Part shown: positions 19,519-27,626 of the stretch, piece after piece
Layout: each line of letters begins with the position of its first letter
How positions within the stretch are numbered: position 1 is the first letter of the stretch
Origin: Mycobacterium sp. E2479
Lineage (GTDB): Bacteria > Actinomycetota > Actinomycetes > Mycobacteriales > Mycobacteriaceae
Reading direction: 5' to 3'
DNA length: 64,000 nt
NCBI RefSeq assembly: GCF_001667925.1
Contig: NZ_LZJR01000062.1
Span: 1 to 64,000 of the forward strand
Notes under the pieces: generated by a model
Database searches by the model: none
Seen by the model: only the letters and a program-made list of their open reading frames with translations
Told to the model about the DNA's origin: nothing
Program-made: the position numbers and the translations under genes

Positions 19519-19944
19519 GTGGGTCGTGATCGTCCGCACCTGGCCGGACTGCATCACCTCGGGATTTCTGTGACGAACCTCGAGCGCAGCATGGGCTTCT
19601 ATCGCGACGTGCTGGGAGCGGATCTCTTGGTTGGACCGCACGGCGGCACGAGCGCGTCGTTTATCGGTCGCATGGCCATCCTTTCCCTGGGCGGATGCAT
19701 CTTTGATCTCTATGAACATTCAGGTAACGGGGGAGAGCGGTTCCACCCAACACGTACCGGCCTCGATCACTTCGCATTGACGGCGACGTCTTTGGATGAG
19801 TTGCACGCGTGGGCGACTTGGCTCGACGTCCGCGGCGTGGCGCGGTCAGCCGTTCGGGAAGCGGCGGACGGTCGCGCGCACATCTTTGACTTCGTCGATC
19901 CTGATGGAATCCAGATCGAGTTCATACACCTAGATCTCGCTTAG
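19519..19944 (+). CDS. VOC (glyoxalase/bleomycin-resistance) family protein
   Basis: A 141-residue single-domain pair of beta-alpha-beta-beta-beta modules: LAGLHHLGISVTNLERSMGF with the first metal His, then TGLDHFALTATSLDELHAW with the second His/Asp region, and DFVDPDGIQIEFIHL with the C-terminal metal Glu. Members include glyoxalases, dioxygenases and resistance proteins; the substrate here is unknown. The start is a GTG only 43 bp after the hairpin of copy A. It is the only gene between tail copies A and B. Confidence 0.85.
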   Translation: MGRDRPHLAGLHHLGISVTNLERSMGFYRDVLGADLLVGPHGGTSASFIGRMAILSLGGCIFDLYEHSGNGGERFHPTRTGLDHFALTATSLDELHAWATWLDVRGVARSAVREAADGRAHIFDFVDPDGIQIEFIHLDLA

Positions 19945-19996
19945 ACGAAACACCGCTGCGCGTTGAACGGAAATGTTGGGCGGTGGTACATCTCGC

Positions 19997-20080
19997 ACCA
20001 CGGAGACGGCGGTTGTCGACAAGCCTGCTGAGGAGGAGGACGAGCACGGCCACGGTCATCACCACGGCCACGCGCACTGA
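19997..20080 (+). repeat. groEL1-tail copy B (intact frame)
   Basis: An uninterrupted frame encodes [16 protein letters not shown] then [11 protein letters not shown] and TGA. The first 12 residues differ from native groEL1 at one position (D for E). The sequence left of the core (GGTGGTACATCTCGC) is not groEL1. It is the best-preserved extra copy. Confidence 0.9.
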
Positions 20081-20096
20081 TTTCTGCCGAGTAGAT

Positions 20097-20136
20097 GCAA
20101 AAGCCCCCGAAAAGCGTTGTGTTCGGGGGCTTTTGC
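20097..20136 (+). terminator. Strong hairpin after tail copy B
   Basis: GCAAAAGCCCCCGAA and TTCGGGGGCTTTTGC form a perfect 15-bp stem with a 10-base loop and T-rich 3' arm. It starts 16 bp after the copy B stop. Confidence 0.9.
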
Positions 20137-20332
20137 GTCGTGTCGTAATCGATTGCCGCACGCCCATCATCGGCGGGGCAATGAGCCATCGCCGAGGTCC
20201 GGCATCAGTGGCATCGTTGATGCCGACAGTGCCCGTTCAAGGTCCCGCCTGACACGGAAGAACGGGTCGTTGACTTCGCAGCAGATCGGGATAAAGCTCC
20301 CAGCGAGGCGTTTCCCGAGACGAAGGCTGACG

Positions 20333-20626
20333 ATGACCCAAACTGACGACCGGCCCAATTCCTATGCGATGAACGCAGAAGACCAGTACCGAATCGAACG
20401 GCTCTACGAAGAGACCAGGAGTCGGCTGGAGGAGATTGCGCTGATCGGCGCGCGTGTGACCGGGACCGCACTTACCGGTGACATCGTGCGGAAGTTCGCT
20501 CCCGTCGCCAAAACCCACAGTGCACCGGACGTTGACGTAGAAATCATCTGCGGGCCTAGCGGAACGTGCGGCTGCATCTACCGGGACGACAACGGCCAGT
20601 GGAGGTGGCAGTATCCCTGCGCCTAG
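20333..20626 (+). CDS. Cys-rich small protein, possible peptide precursor
   Basis: A 97-residue protein from the ATG at 20333 (MTQTDDRPNSYAMNAEDQ). The N-terminal two thirds are charged and helical (QYRIERLYEETRSRLEEIAL), while the C-terminus is short and Cys/aromatic-rich (IICGPSGTCGCIYRD, then WRWQYPCA), with four cysteines. Such a leader-plus-core layout is seen in ribosomally made modified peptides, but no maturase, protease or transporter is nearby. It could equally be a small zinc- or disulfide-stabilised protein. The frame is open upstream to 20117, but that part overlaps the copy B hairpin. I do not recognise a family. Confidence 0.55.
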   Translation: MTQTDDRPNSYAMNAEDQYRIERLYEETRSRLEEIALIGARVTGTALTGDIVRKFAPVAKTHSAPDVDVEIICGPSGTCGCIYRDDNGQWRWQYPCA

Positions 20627-20717
20627 GACGGCCGCAATCGCCATCTGAAGTCACAGTGGCTCGCGTCACTTACGTGTGCGACACGCTCATACCAGCAGTT
20701 GTCCCCTAGGAGGCGCC

Positions 20718-21305
20718 ATGAGCAGAACATATAAAGTCCAGGCCGGCGACACACTGTCAGGGATCGCGCAGCGGTACTACGGCGACTCCACGTTGTTCGG
20801 TCTCATCGCGACCGCCAACCAGCTGGCCGACCCCAACAAGATCACCGTCGGGCAGGTGCTGGCCATCCCAGACATCCCGAAACACTGGGACGTCGTGCAG
20901 GTCACCTGGAACAGCACGATCAGCAAGACCGGTTTCCTAGTGATCAAGATTCCGTGCAAAGTACCCGCGGGAATGCGGTTGGTGATCGAAACCGTGTCGG
21001 CGCGATCTGTAAATCAGAAAGGCATGCTTTCCCCGATGGCACTCGGCGAGGTCAATGAACCGCTGGGATGCATCAATACGCCGTTGGCATTTTTCCCCTG
21101 GATCCAAAGCTTTCTCAGCGAGGATTTCGAGGACAAGGGAAGGGACCGCTGGTTCGGCTTCCACACCCCTACGCGGCTTTATGTGAACGGGCCCGTCGAC
21201 CACATCACCTTCAGCTCCGGGTTCATCGGGCTGGAGAACAACACAGGATATGCCAAGGCCGAGGTATGTGTGACCGGCTATCTGGAGGCGGCCCCGCCCG
21301 GCTGA
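20718..21305 (+). CDS. LysM-domain protein without signal peptide
   Basis: A 195-residue protein. The N-terminal LysM (residues 1-50) reads YKVQAGDTLSGIAQRYYGDS, then NKITVGQVLAIPDIP. The remaining 140 residues form an unrecognised, probably beta-rich domain with FHTPTRLYVNGPVDHITFSSGF. There is no signal peptide or membrane segment, unlike cell-wall LysM proteins of mycobacteria; cytoplasmic LysM proteins are often phage or contractile-tail components. The start at 20718 is set by AGGAGG seven bp upstream. It shares the interval between tail copies B and C with the Cys-rich small protein. Confidence 0.8.
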   Translation: MSRTYKVQAGDTLSGIAQRYYGDSTLFGLIATANQLADPNKITVGQVLAIPDIPKHWDVVQVTWNSTISKTGFLVIKIPCKVPAGMRLVIETVSARSVNQKGMLSPMALGEVNEPLGCINTPLAFFPWIQSFLSEDFEDKGRDRWFGFHTPTRLYVNGPVDHITFSSGFIGLENNTGYAKAEVCVTGYLEAAPPG

Positions 21306-21325
21306 TCGGCACCCTCCCGGGCTTG

Positions 21326-21376
21326 CCGGCCGAGGAGGAAGACGGCCGCGCCCACGGTCATCATCACCGCCACCAG
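21326..21376 (+). repeat. groEL1-tail copy C (degenerate)
   Basis: Encodes PAEEEDGRAHGHHHRHQ without a following stop. The TTETAVV part is gone or unrecognisable. A hairpin follows 13 bp later, at the usual place. Confidence 0.7.
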
Positions 21377-21388
21377 GTAGTCCCGAAG

Positions 21389-21419
21389 AAACACCCCCGG
21401 CTCACCGCCGGGGGTGTTT
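21389..21419 (+). terminator. Hairpin after tail copy C, abutting the cyclase start
   Basis: AAACACCCCCGGC and GCCGGGGGTGTTT make a perfect 13-bp stem with a 5-base loop. The ATG of the first cyclase lies only 10 bp downstream, so the hairpin would form in the cyclase leader unless transcription starts inside it. Confidence 0.85.
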
Positions 21420-21429
21420 CGTTATCGGC

Positions 21430-22950
21430 ATGGATCGCATCTGGCAATCGGTGTGGGATCGGTACAAATCCAGGTATTCGTGGGCATGCTGGGCTCTGAC
21501 TCTCCCCCTGGCCCTCCCGGTTTATCTCGCCTGGTCGTTGGGCATCGTCGCTTTCGAGAAGTCCGATCGCTACACCGAGGCGGCCGCGGTGACCGTGGTC
21601 GCCGTGCTCGCCTACCTGTACGTGGTGGTATTTCCTGGCGGCAAGGATCCTCGCCTCATTGAGCGGTGGGCCGCGGGTGACGGCGTTGATCGAGAGTGCG
21701 CACTGCGCGCCACCTACAGCTATGGCCGCAAAGTGATTGCGAGGGGGGTGTTCGTCACCTTTGTCTCGATCGCGGCGCTGTTCGTCGGTGTCGGGATGAT
21801 CGCCGGAGCGAGTGGGCCGCGGCTCGTCCAGTACGCGATACTGGGCGCCATTGCCGGAACTGCCGGCCAGTTGATCACTGTGCACAGCTACGTCGAATCG
21901 ACCCTGCGGCCGGCCAGGGCCGCGATCGCCGCCGATACCGATATCGGCGATTCCCTGCCCCGCTCTCGCCCGGCGTTCGGCACGTGGACCAACGTGGCCA
22001 TGCTTGGGGTGGGGTTCGCGTTCGCCGTCGCGGGCGCGATTCTGGGAGCCGTGTTAGACGTGGCCAGGCACGGCCCGGTCCTCGCCATGGTGATCGGTGG
22101 TGTACTGGTGCTCCTTATCGGGCCGTCGCTCTTTGCCGCGTATTCGCCGCTCCTGCAACCGATTCGCGATCTCGCAGCCGGAACTGAGCGCGTCGCGGCT
22201 GGTGATTTCAGCCGACGCCTGCCGGTTGTGCAAGATGACGATCTCGGCGCGCTGGCGGCGTCTTTCAACCGGATGCAGGCGGGTCTTGCTGAGCGGCAGC
22301 GGCTTCAGGCCGCGTTCGGAACTTACGTCGACCCGGCCCTGGCGGCGCGGCTGCTCGAGCAGGGTGACGACGTCTTCACCGGCGAGCGCCGTGAGGTGAC
22401 GGTGATGTTTGTCGACGTTCGCGATTTCACCCCGTTCGCCGAGGCGAACACCGCCGAGGACACGGTCGCCCGGCTTAATGCCCTCTTCGAAATCGTGGTG
22501 CCCGCCGTGGTCGACGCAGGGGGCCACGTCAACAAGTTCCTTGGCGACGGCGCGCTGGCCGTGTTCGGTGCACCCAACGATCTCGCCGATCATGCCGGAG
22601 CGGCGGTGACCGCAGCGGTTCTGATTCATCGCCTCGTCGCTGAGCGTTTCGAGGGTGCGCTTCGGATCGGCATCGGCGTCAACACCGGTCTGGTGATCGC
22701 AGGCACCATCGGGGGCGGAGGCAAGCTCGAATTCACCCTGATCGGCGACACCGTCAACGTCGCCGCCCGCGTCGAGCAGCTCACCAAGACCACCGGGGAC
22801 GCAATCCTTCTCACCCAGCAGACCATCGACGCCTTGGTTGCTCGACCGCACGGGCTCGTCGATAAGGGGTTGCATGACCTGAAGGGCAAGTCGGCCGCCG
22901 TGAACGTCTTTGGGCTCGACCCAGCAGTGGCTCTGGCCGAGGACAGATGA
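21430..22950 (+). CDS. Membrane adenylate cyclase with HAMP domain
   Basis: A 506-residue class III nucleotide cyclase. Six hydrophobic segments occupy residues about 15-240. A HAMP linker follows (PIRDLAAGTERVAAGDFSRR), then the catalytic domain. Metal-binding aspartates lie in MFVDVRDFTPFAE and NKFLGDGALAVFG, the substrate Lys in GGKLEFTLIGD, and transition-state Asn/Arg in TVNVAARVEQL. The layout is that of the Rv1318c/Rv1319c/Rv1320c/Rv3645 group. Such enzymes make cAMP in response to membrane or pH signals. It has no space for a promoter behind the hairpin of tail copy C and no clear ribosome-binding site. Confidence 0.92.
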   Translation: MDRIWQSVWDRYKSRYSWACWALTLPLALPVYLAWSLGIVAFEKSDRYTEAAAVTVVAVLAYLYVVVFPGGKDPRLIERWAAGDGVDRECALRATYSYGRKVIARGVFVTFVSIAALFVGVGMIAGASGPRLVQYAILGAIAGTAGQLITVHSYVESTLRPARAAIAADTDIGDSLPRSRPAFGTWTNVAMLGVGFAFAVAGAILGAVLDVARHGPVLAMVIGGVLVLLIGPSLFAAYSPLLQPIRDLAAGTERVAAGDFSRRLPVVQDDDLGALAASFNRMQAGLAERQRLQAAFGTYVDPALAARLLEQGDDVFTGERREVTVMFVDVRDFTPFAEANTAEDTVARLNALFEIVVPAVVDAGGHVNKFLGDGALAVFGAPNDLADHAGAAVTAAVLIHRLVAERFEGALRIGIGVNTGLVIAGTIGGGGKLEFTLIGDTVNVAARVEQLTKTTGDAILLTQQTIDALVARPHGLVDKGLHDLKGKSAAVNVFGLDPAVALAEDR

Positions 22951-23048
22951 CAGGCTTACTGCCCGGTTTAGCGCGGGCGATGTTTCATTTGCTGGCCGAG
23001 GTTGGCGAAGGCTCCCCGGGCATCGGTGACCGCGTTTAATCTCGCGCC

Positions 23049-24575
23049 ATGGACCGTATCTGGCAATGGGTGTGGGATCGGTACGGCCCGCACTACTCGT
23101 GGGCGATCGGCGCGGTGCTCTTGCCCCTGATGCTGCCGATCTTCCTTCTCCCGTCGTTCTGTGTAGTCGCGATCGAGGGGTCTGATCGATATGTTGAGAC
23201 CGTCGTTGTGAACGTCGTCGCCGGGCCGGTGCTGGTATACATGCTCGTGCTTCCCGGCGCGGGCCTGAGCCGGCTCGCAGATCGTTGGGCGGCGGGTCAG
23301 AATATCGATCCGGCCCGGGCGTTGGACTCCACCTACAGGTGGGCTCGTCGCACCATCGCCCGAGCGGTGGCGGGCACCGCTGTCTGGGCCGCCGTGTTGT
23401 TGGTCGTCGTGGGCGGCATCGCCGGGGCGACGGGCTGGCGGCTTGTCCATTACGGAATCGTGGGCGCCGCCCTCGGCACTGGCGTGCAACTGATCGGCGT
23501 GCACAGTTTCGTAGAAGGCGCGCTACGGCCGGTCAGGTCCGCTATCGCCGGCGGCACCGGGATCGGTGACTCGCTGCCTCGCTCTCGTCCGAGCTTTGCG
23601 ACATGGGCAAAAGCCTCGATGCTCGGGGTCGCGTTCGTATTCGCCCTCTCGGGTGCGTTGCTGATGGCGGTTTTCGCGCGGTCTGGACACTTTGCGCTGC
23701 TCTCCCTCGCGATCGCGACCGGGATGATCCTCTGCTTCGGCATACCGATCACCGTCGGCGCAGTGTTCGCCCCGTCCCTGCGGCCGATTCGCGACCTCGC
23801 CGAGGGAACGGAACGTGTTGCGGCGGGCCGCTACAGTCAGCGCTTGCCGGTGGTTCAGGACGACGACCTTGGCGCGTTGGCCGCGTCGTTCAATCGCATG
23901 CAGGCGGGATTGGCTGAGCGGCAACGACTTCAGAGCGCGTTCGGGACGTATGTCGATCCGGCGTTGGCGGCGCGGCTATTGCGGCAGGGCGATGATGTGT
24001 TCACCGGGGAGCGCCGCGAGGTGACGGTGATGTTCGTCGACATCCGTGACTTCACGCCATTCGCCGAGACGAATACCGCTGAGGACACCGTCGCGCGGCT
24101 CAATGCCTTGTTCGAGATCGTCGTGCCGGCCGTCGTCGAGGCCGGTGGGCATGTGAACAAATTCCTCGGGGACGGCGCCTTGGCGGTGTTCGGCGCCCCC
24201 AACGACCTCGCCAATCACGCCGACGCCGCGGCGGCCGCCGCAGCGCTGATTCATCGTCTGGTCGCGGAGCGATTCGACGGTGAGCTTCGCATCGGCATCG
24301 GTATCAACACCGGTAAGGTGATCGCCGGAACCATTGGCGGTGGGAGCAAGCTGGAGTTCACCCTGATCGGGGACACCGTCAACGTCGCCGCCCGCGTCGA
24401 GCAGCTCACCAAGACCATCGGTGACGCGATCCTCCTCACCCGGCAGTCCGTCGATGCGCTGCATTCCCGGCCAATCGGACTGACAGACAGGGGATTTCAC
24501 GCTCTGAAAGGAAAGTCGGCTGAGATACAGCTCTTCGGGTTCGACTCGGCGGTGACTCCGGTCGACGGCCGATGA
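23049..24575 (+). CDS. Membrane adenylate cyclase with HAMP domain, paralogue
   Basis: A 508-residue paralogue of the preceding gene, starting MDRIWQWVWDRYGP where the other starts MDRIWQSVWDRYKS. It has the same six-helix region, HAMP (PIRDLAEGTERVAAGRYSQR) and complete catalytic residues (MFVDIRDFTPFAE, NKFLGDGALAVFG, KLEFTLIGDTVNVAAR). The catalytic domains are almost identical and the membrane parts more diverged, as expected for an in-place tandem duplication with selection on the catalytic half. A TTTAAT hexamer lies 16 bp before the ATG, which may be a -10 element of a nearly leaderless transcript. Confidence 0.92.
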   Translation: MDRIWQWVWDRYGPHYSWAIGAVLLPLMLPIFLLPSFCVVAIEGSDRYVETVVVNVVAGPVLVYMLVLPGAGLSRLADRWAAGQNIDPARALDSTYRWARRTIARAVAGTAVWAAVLLVVVGGIAGATGWRLVHYGIVGAALGTGVQLIGVHSFVEGALRPVRSAIAGGTGIGDSLPRSRPSFATWAKASMLGVAFVFALSGALLMAVFARSGHFALLSLAIATGMILCFGIPITVGAVFAPSLRPIRDLAEGTERVAAGRYSQRLPVVQDDDLGALAASFNRMQAGLAERQRLQSAFGTYVDPALAARLLRQGDDVFTGERREVTVMFVDIRDFTPFAETNTAEDTVARLNALFEIVVPAVVEAGGHVNKFLGDGALAVFGAPNDLANHADAAAAAAALIHRLVAERFDGELRIGIGINTGKVIAGTIGGGSKLEFTLIGDTVNVAARVEQLTKTIGDAILLTRQSVDALHSRPIGLTDRGFHALKGKSAEIQLFGFDSAVTPVDGR

Positions 24576-24584
24576 CATGGCTGA

Positions 24585-24680
24585 GTGCTCACCACCGAGA
24601 CGGTGGTCGTCGACACGCCGGCCGAGCAGGAAGACCACGGCCACGCTCACCATCACCATTACGGAGTTGGCAATTGCTGA
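24585..24680 (+). repeat. groEL1-tail copy D
   Basis: Encodes VLTTETVVVDTPAEQED then HGHAHHHHYGVGNC and TGA. This copy keeps two groEL1 residues (VL) to the left of TTET. No hairpin follows; the stop of a convergent acyltransferase gene lies 8 bp away. Confidence 0.85.
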
Positions 24681-24687
24681 CCCGAAG

Positions 24688-26034
24688 TCATAGCCCGACA
24701 GCTCGCTCCAGATCTTTGAGTGACGTCTCCAGGTGGGTCAGTAGGTGCTGCAGGTGTGGCACGGCGCGGCGGCATCCGACAAGGCCGAAGTCAAGGGTGT
24801 CGCCGTTGCCCACCAGCGTGATGTTGAGAGCCTGGCCGTTGGCCGCGATGGACATCGGATAGGTGCCCTGGAGTCGAGCGCCGTTAGCGTACAACGGGGT
24901 TCTGGCGCCAGGGACGTTGGAGATGGTGATATTGAACGGCGGCGGCGAGACTGACATTCCCGTCACTCCGCCCAGGACGACCGGCGAGAGCAACGACATC
25001 CCCAATGCTATCGCCTGCGGTCTGGGCAGTTGCGCGAGGACCGCCTTATTGTTCCGCATGCACGTGCTGATCGTCGCGAGACGACGGCCGGGGTCGTCGA
25101 TATGCGTCGCCAGGTCGGCCAGCACAGCTGAGACCGCATTACCGCCGGCGGCGTTGTCGGAGGTGCGTAGGCTAACCGGAACCATTGCTACCAACGGCTT
25201 TTCGGGCAGCGCATTCTGATCGGTGAGATACGCACGCAGAGCGCCGGCGCACATTGCCAGTATCACGTCGTTGACGGTGGTGCCGGCGGCGTTCTTGACG
25301 TCCTTGATGCGCTGCAGCGACCAAGACTGCGCTGCGCAGCGCCGGGCACCGCTGATCGGGACATTCAGCATGGTGCGCGGTGCTCGAAACGGCAATGCCA
25401 GCCGCTGTTCGAGCAGAGCCGAGCGCGCCAAGCCCATCGTCGCGACGCCAACGCGTGGAATCGATTTGATGGACCCGGCCAGACTCTGCAGCGGCGACGA
25501 AGCGGCGTGACCGTCGGCGCGGTTCGGCACCGCCCATGGGGCGCGGATCTCCGCGTCGAGTGCATCGGCGCTGAGCGAACCCTGAAGTAAGTTGATCGCC
25601 GCTATCCCATCGACGAGGCCGTGGTGAATCTTGGTGTACACCGCGAAGCGTCCGTCGGTCAGCCCTTCGATTACATGCGTCTCCCACAGCGGACGTTGCC
25701 GATCAAGCATGCTTGAATGCAGCCGCGAAGTCAGTTCGAGCAATTCCTTTACCCGACCCGGACCCGGCAGTGCCGAATGCCGCACGTGGTAATCGAGATC
25801 GATATCGCTCGCCGAGGACCAGCCGACGCTCAGGCCTCCAGGGATTGTCGCCGGATGTCTGCGGAAGAGGGTCTGCACTTGGTCGGAGGCGCGAAGCGCC
25901 TCGTAGTACTGGCCGGCAAAATCCGGCCCGGCATCCTGCGGCGTCTCGAATAGCTGCAACCCGGCGACATGCATGGGGTGGCGGGGCGACTCGGCGAGCA
26001 ACATCATCGACTCGACCGGTGAGATCAGGTTCAT
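24688..26034 (-). CDS. WS/DGAT family acyltransferase
   Basis: A wax-ester synthase/diacylglycerol acyltransferase of 448 residues that would acylate a diacylglycerol or fatty alcohol with acyl-CoA. It begins MNLISPVESMMLLAES, carries the catalytic HHxxxDG motif as KIHHGLVDGIAAI, and shows the family's NDVILAMCAGALR, VPVSLRT and ISNVPGARTPLYANGARL. MNLISP (26034) is preferred to an ATG 14 codons upstream because AAGGA precedes it and the family begins there. Lipid storage is the usual role in mycobacteria. It is divergent from the PucR-type regulator. Confidence 0.92.
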   Translation of the reverse strand: MNLISPVESMMLLAESPRHPMHVAGLQLFETPQDAGPDFAGQYYEALRASDQVQTLFRRHPATIPGGLSVGWSSASDIDLDYHVRHSALPGPGRVKELLELTSRLHSSMLDRQRPLWETHVIEGLTDGRFAVYTKIHHGLVDGIAAINLLQGSLSADALDAEIRAPWAVPNRADGHAASSPLQSLAGSIKSIPRVGVATMGLARSALLEQRLALPFRAPRTMLNVPISGARRCAAQSWSLQRIKDVKNAAGTTVNDVILAMCAGALRAYLTDQNALPEKPLVAMVPVSLRTSDNAAGGNAVSAVLADLATHIDDPGRRLATISTCMRNNKAVLAQLPRPQAIALGMSLLSPVVLGGVTGMSVSPPPFNITISNVPGARTPLYANGARLQGTYPMSIAANGQALNITLVGNGDTLDFGLVGCRRAVPHLQHLLTHLETSLKDLERAVGL

Positions 26035-26130
26035 GGCTTGTCCTTGCGTGGCTGGTGGCGTTGCTGGTCTGAGCAAAGTAGGCGCCCACCGCTGGGGGTG
26101 GCTCGTGCCGGCGGCCCAATATCGCCGATG

Positions 26131-26155
26131 TCCGTTGTGACGGCGTCACAACGGA
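26131..26155. promoter_or_regulatory. 25-bp palindromic operator
   Basis: TCCGTTGTGAC, GGC, GTCACAACGGA: perfect 11-bp inverted arms around three bases, 15 bp before the regulator start and 96 bp from the acyltransferase start. The inner part TGTGA-N5-TCACA resembles a CRP site (TGTGA-N6-TCACA) with one base fewer. Autoregulation by the PucR-type protein is the simplest reading. Confidence 0.75.
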
Positions 26156-26170
26156 GTATGTTCACCGGCC

Positions 26171-27472
26171 ATGGAGCTCGCGTGGGAACCATTGCGTGAG
26201 CCAGACGCCCTGAAGGTCTGGGAGAAGCTGCTGCGTCCGATCGCCGCCGAACTACGGTCGGGTGCATCCGAACTCGCCGAACGGGCCGTCGCCCGCCTGC
26301 AAGTCGAGATGCCAGTGCTGTTTCCCGATCCGCAGTCCGTCAAGGAAAACCTCGTCAGCACCGAGGCGGGGATCCGCCAACTCGCCGACATCATCGACGT
26401 GGCCGGCGATCCCCGTGATGCCGAATTGCCGGCGCCGACGCTGGCCATCGCTCGCACCGGAGTACAGCGTCAGATTCCCCTGGCCAGCCTTATGCGGTTT
26501 TACCGGGTGGCTCAAGAGCTGCTGTGGCAGTGGATGTGGGAACGAATCACGGCGGCCGCGGCGGATCAGACGCAGCAAGCGGCGGCGCTTCGCCTTGCCA
26601 CCGGCTTTATGTTCGGCTACGTCGATGCGGCCTTGAACCGCGCCGAGCTGGCCTATGAGTCCGAACGTGAAATCTGGCTGCGGAATACGGCCGCGGCCCG
26701 GACCGATGCTATCGATGACATTGTGGCGCAACGAGAATGCGATCAGCAGCGCGCCTCCAGACGGTTGCGCTATGAGGTCAACCGCCACCATGTCGGTGCT
26801 GTCGCGTGGGTTGATTCGGTCCCGGGAGACCGCGACGCCCAGAGATCGCTGACTGAGGCGCTCACCATCCTCGCCCGCGAGATCGGCGGCGAGTCAATCC
26901 TCATTCACCCCGCCGGCTCTCTGGCGGCGTTCGGCTGGTTGAGTCGCACAAGCGATTTTGCCGCAATCGATTTCGGTGCTGACACCGCGGCGCGTCGGCC
27001 GAAACTCCCGGATGGCGTTCAGGTCAGTACCGGCGAGCCCGGACACGGCCTGAAGGGCTTCCGCTGCAGCCATATCCAAGCTGAGAGCGCTCGCCGGGTG
27101 GCGTCGTTGGCTGGAAAGCACGCCACGCCTTTGACGCGCTACCGCGATGTGGCAGTCGCCGCATTGGCCAGTTGCGACGCCGAGAACGCGGCGTCGTTCG
27201 TTCAACGGGTCCTTGGCCCGCTCGCCGCGGACGATGAGGCGACCTACCGGGTCGCGACGACGCTGGCGGTGTACCTACAAGAGAACCGTAGCCGCGCGCG
27301 CGCCGCGCGGCGGCTCAGCGTGCATCCCAACACCGTCAGCTACCGCGTTGATCAAGCCCAGACGATCCTCGGTCGCAGCATCGACACCGACAGCCTGGAC
27401 CTCGCGGTGGCGTTGGTACTGCTGCCCACGCTGCCGGGGCTCGTCCGACAGCGCCGTATCCCCGAAGGGTGA
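26171..27472 (+). CDS. PucR/CdaR-type transcriptional regulator
   Basis: A 433-residue regulator. A helical N-terminal region (residues about 10-165, with SLMRFYRVAQELLWQWMWER) is followed by a GGDEF-like CdaR middle region. The C-terminal HTH of the PucR type ends TTLAVYLQENRSRARAARRLSVHPNTVSYRVDQAQTILGR, where LSVHPNTVSYRV is the recognition helix. PucR/CdaR proteins usually sense small catabolites. It is divergent from WS/DGAT and upstream of a cupin gene, either of which may be its target. The start at 26171 is an ATG just behind the palindrome. Confidence 0.85.
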   Translation: MELAWEPLREPDALKVWEKLLRPIAAELRSGASELAERAVARLQVEMPVLFPDPQSVKENLVSTEAGIRQLADIIDVAGDPRDAELPAPTLAIARTGVQRQIPLASLMRFYRVAQELLWQWMWERITAAAADQTQQAAALRLATGFMFGYVDAALNRAELAYESEREIWLRNTAAARTDAIDDIVAQRECDQQRASRRLRYEVNRHHVGAVAWVDSVPGDRDAQRSLTEALTILAREIGGESILIHPAGSLAAFGWLSRTSDFAAIDFGADTAARRPKLPDGVQVSTGEPGHGLKGFRCSHIQAESARRVASLAGKHATPLTRYRDVAVAALASCDAENAASFVQRVLGPLAADDEATYRVATTLAVYLQENRSRARAARRLSVHPNTVSYRVDQAQTILGRSIDTDSLDLAVALVLLPTLPGLVRQRRIPEG

Positions 27473-27626
27473 CCGGATTTGTGGCCCTACCCGTTCGCAC
27501 TGTGACGCCAGTACAAACCTGACCACCAACGTTGGCGCCGCGCGCCAAGGAATCAGCAGTCGTCCGCCCTACCGTTTGAAGCAGTTGGCCGACCGGCCAC
27601 CAGCCATCAAAAGCAAGGAGACTCCG

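Noticed and set aside
18684-24700. Integrase or recombinase gene for the tail array
   Set aside because: None of the open frames in the block has serine or tyrosine recombinase motifs; the mover, if any, is gone or elsewhere.
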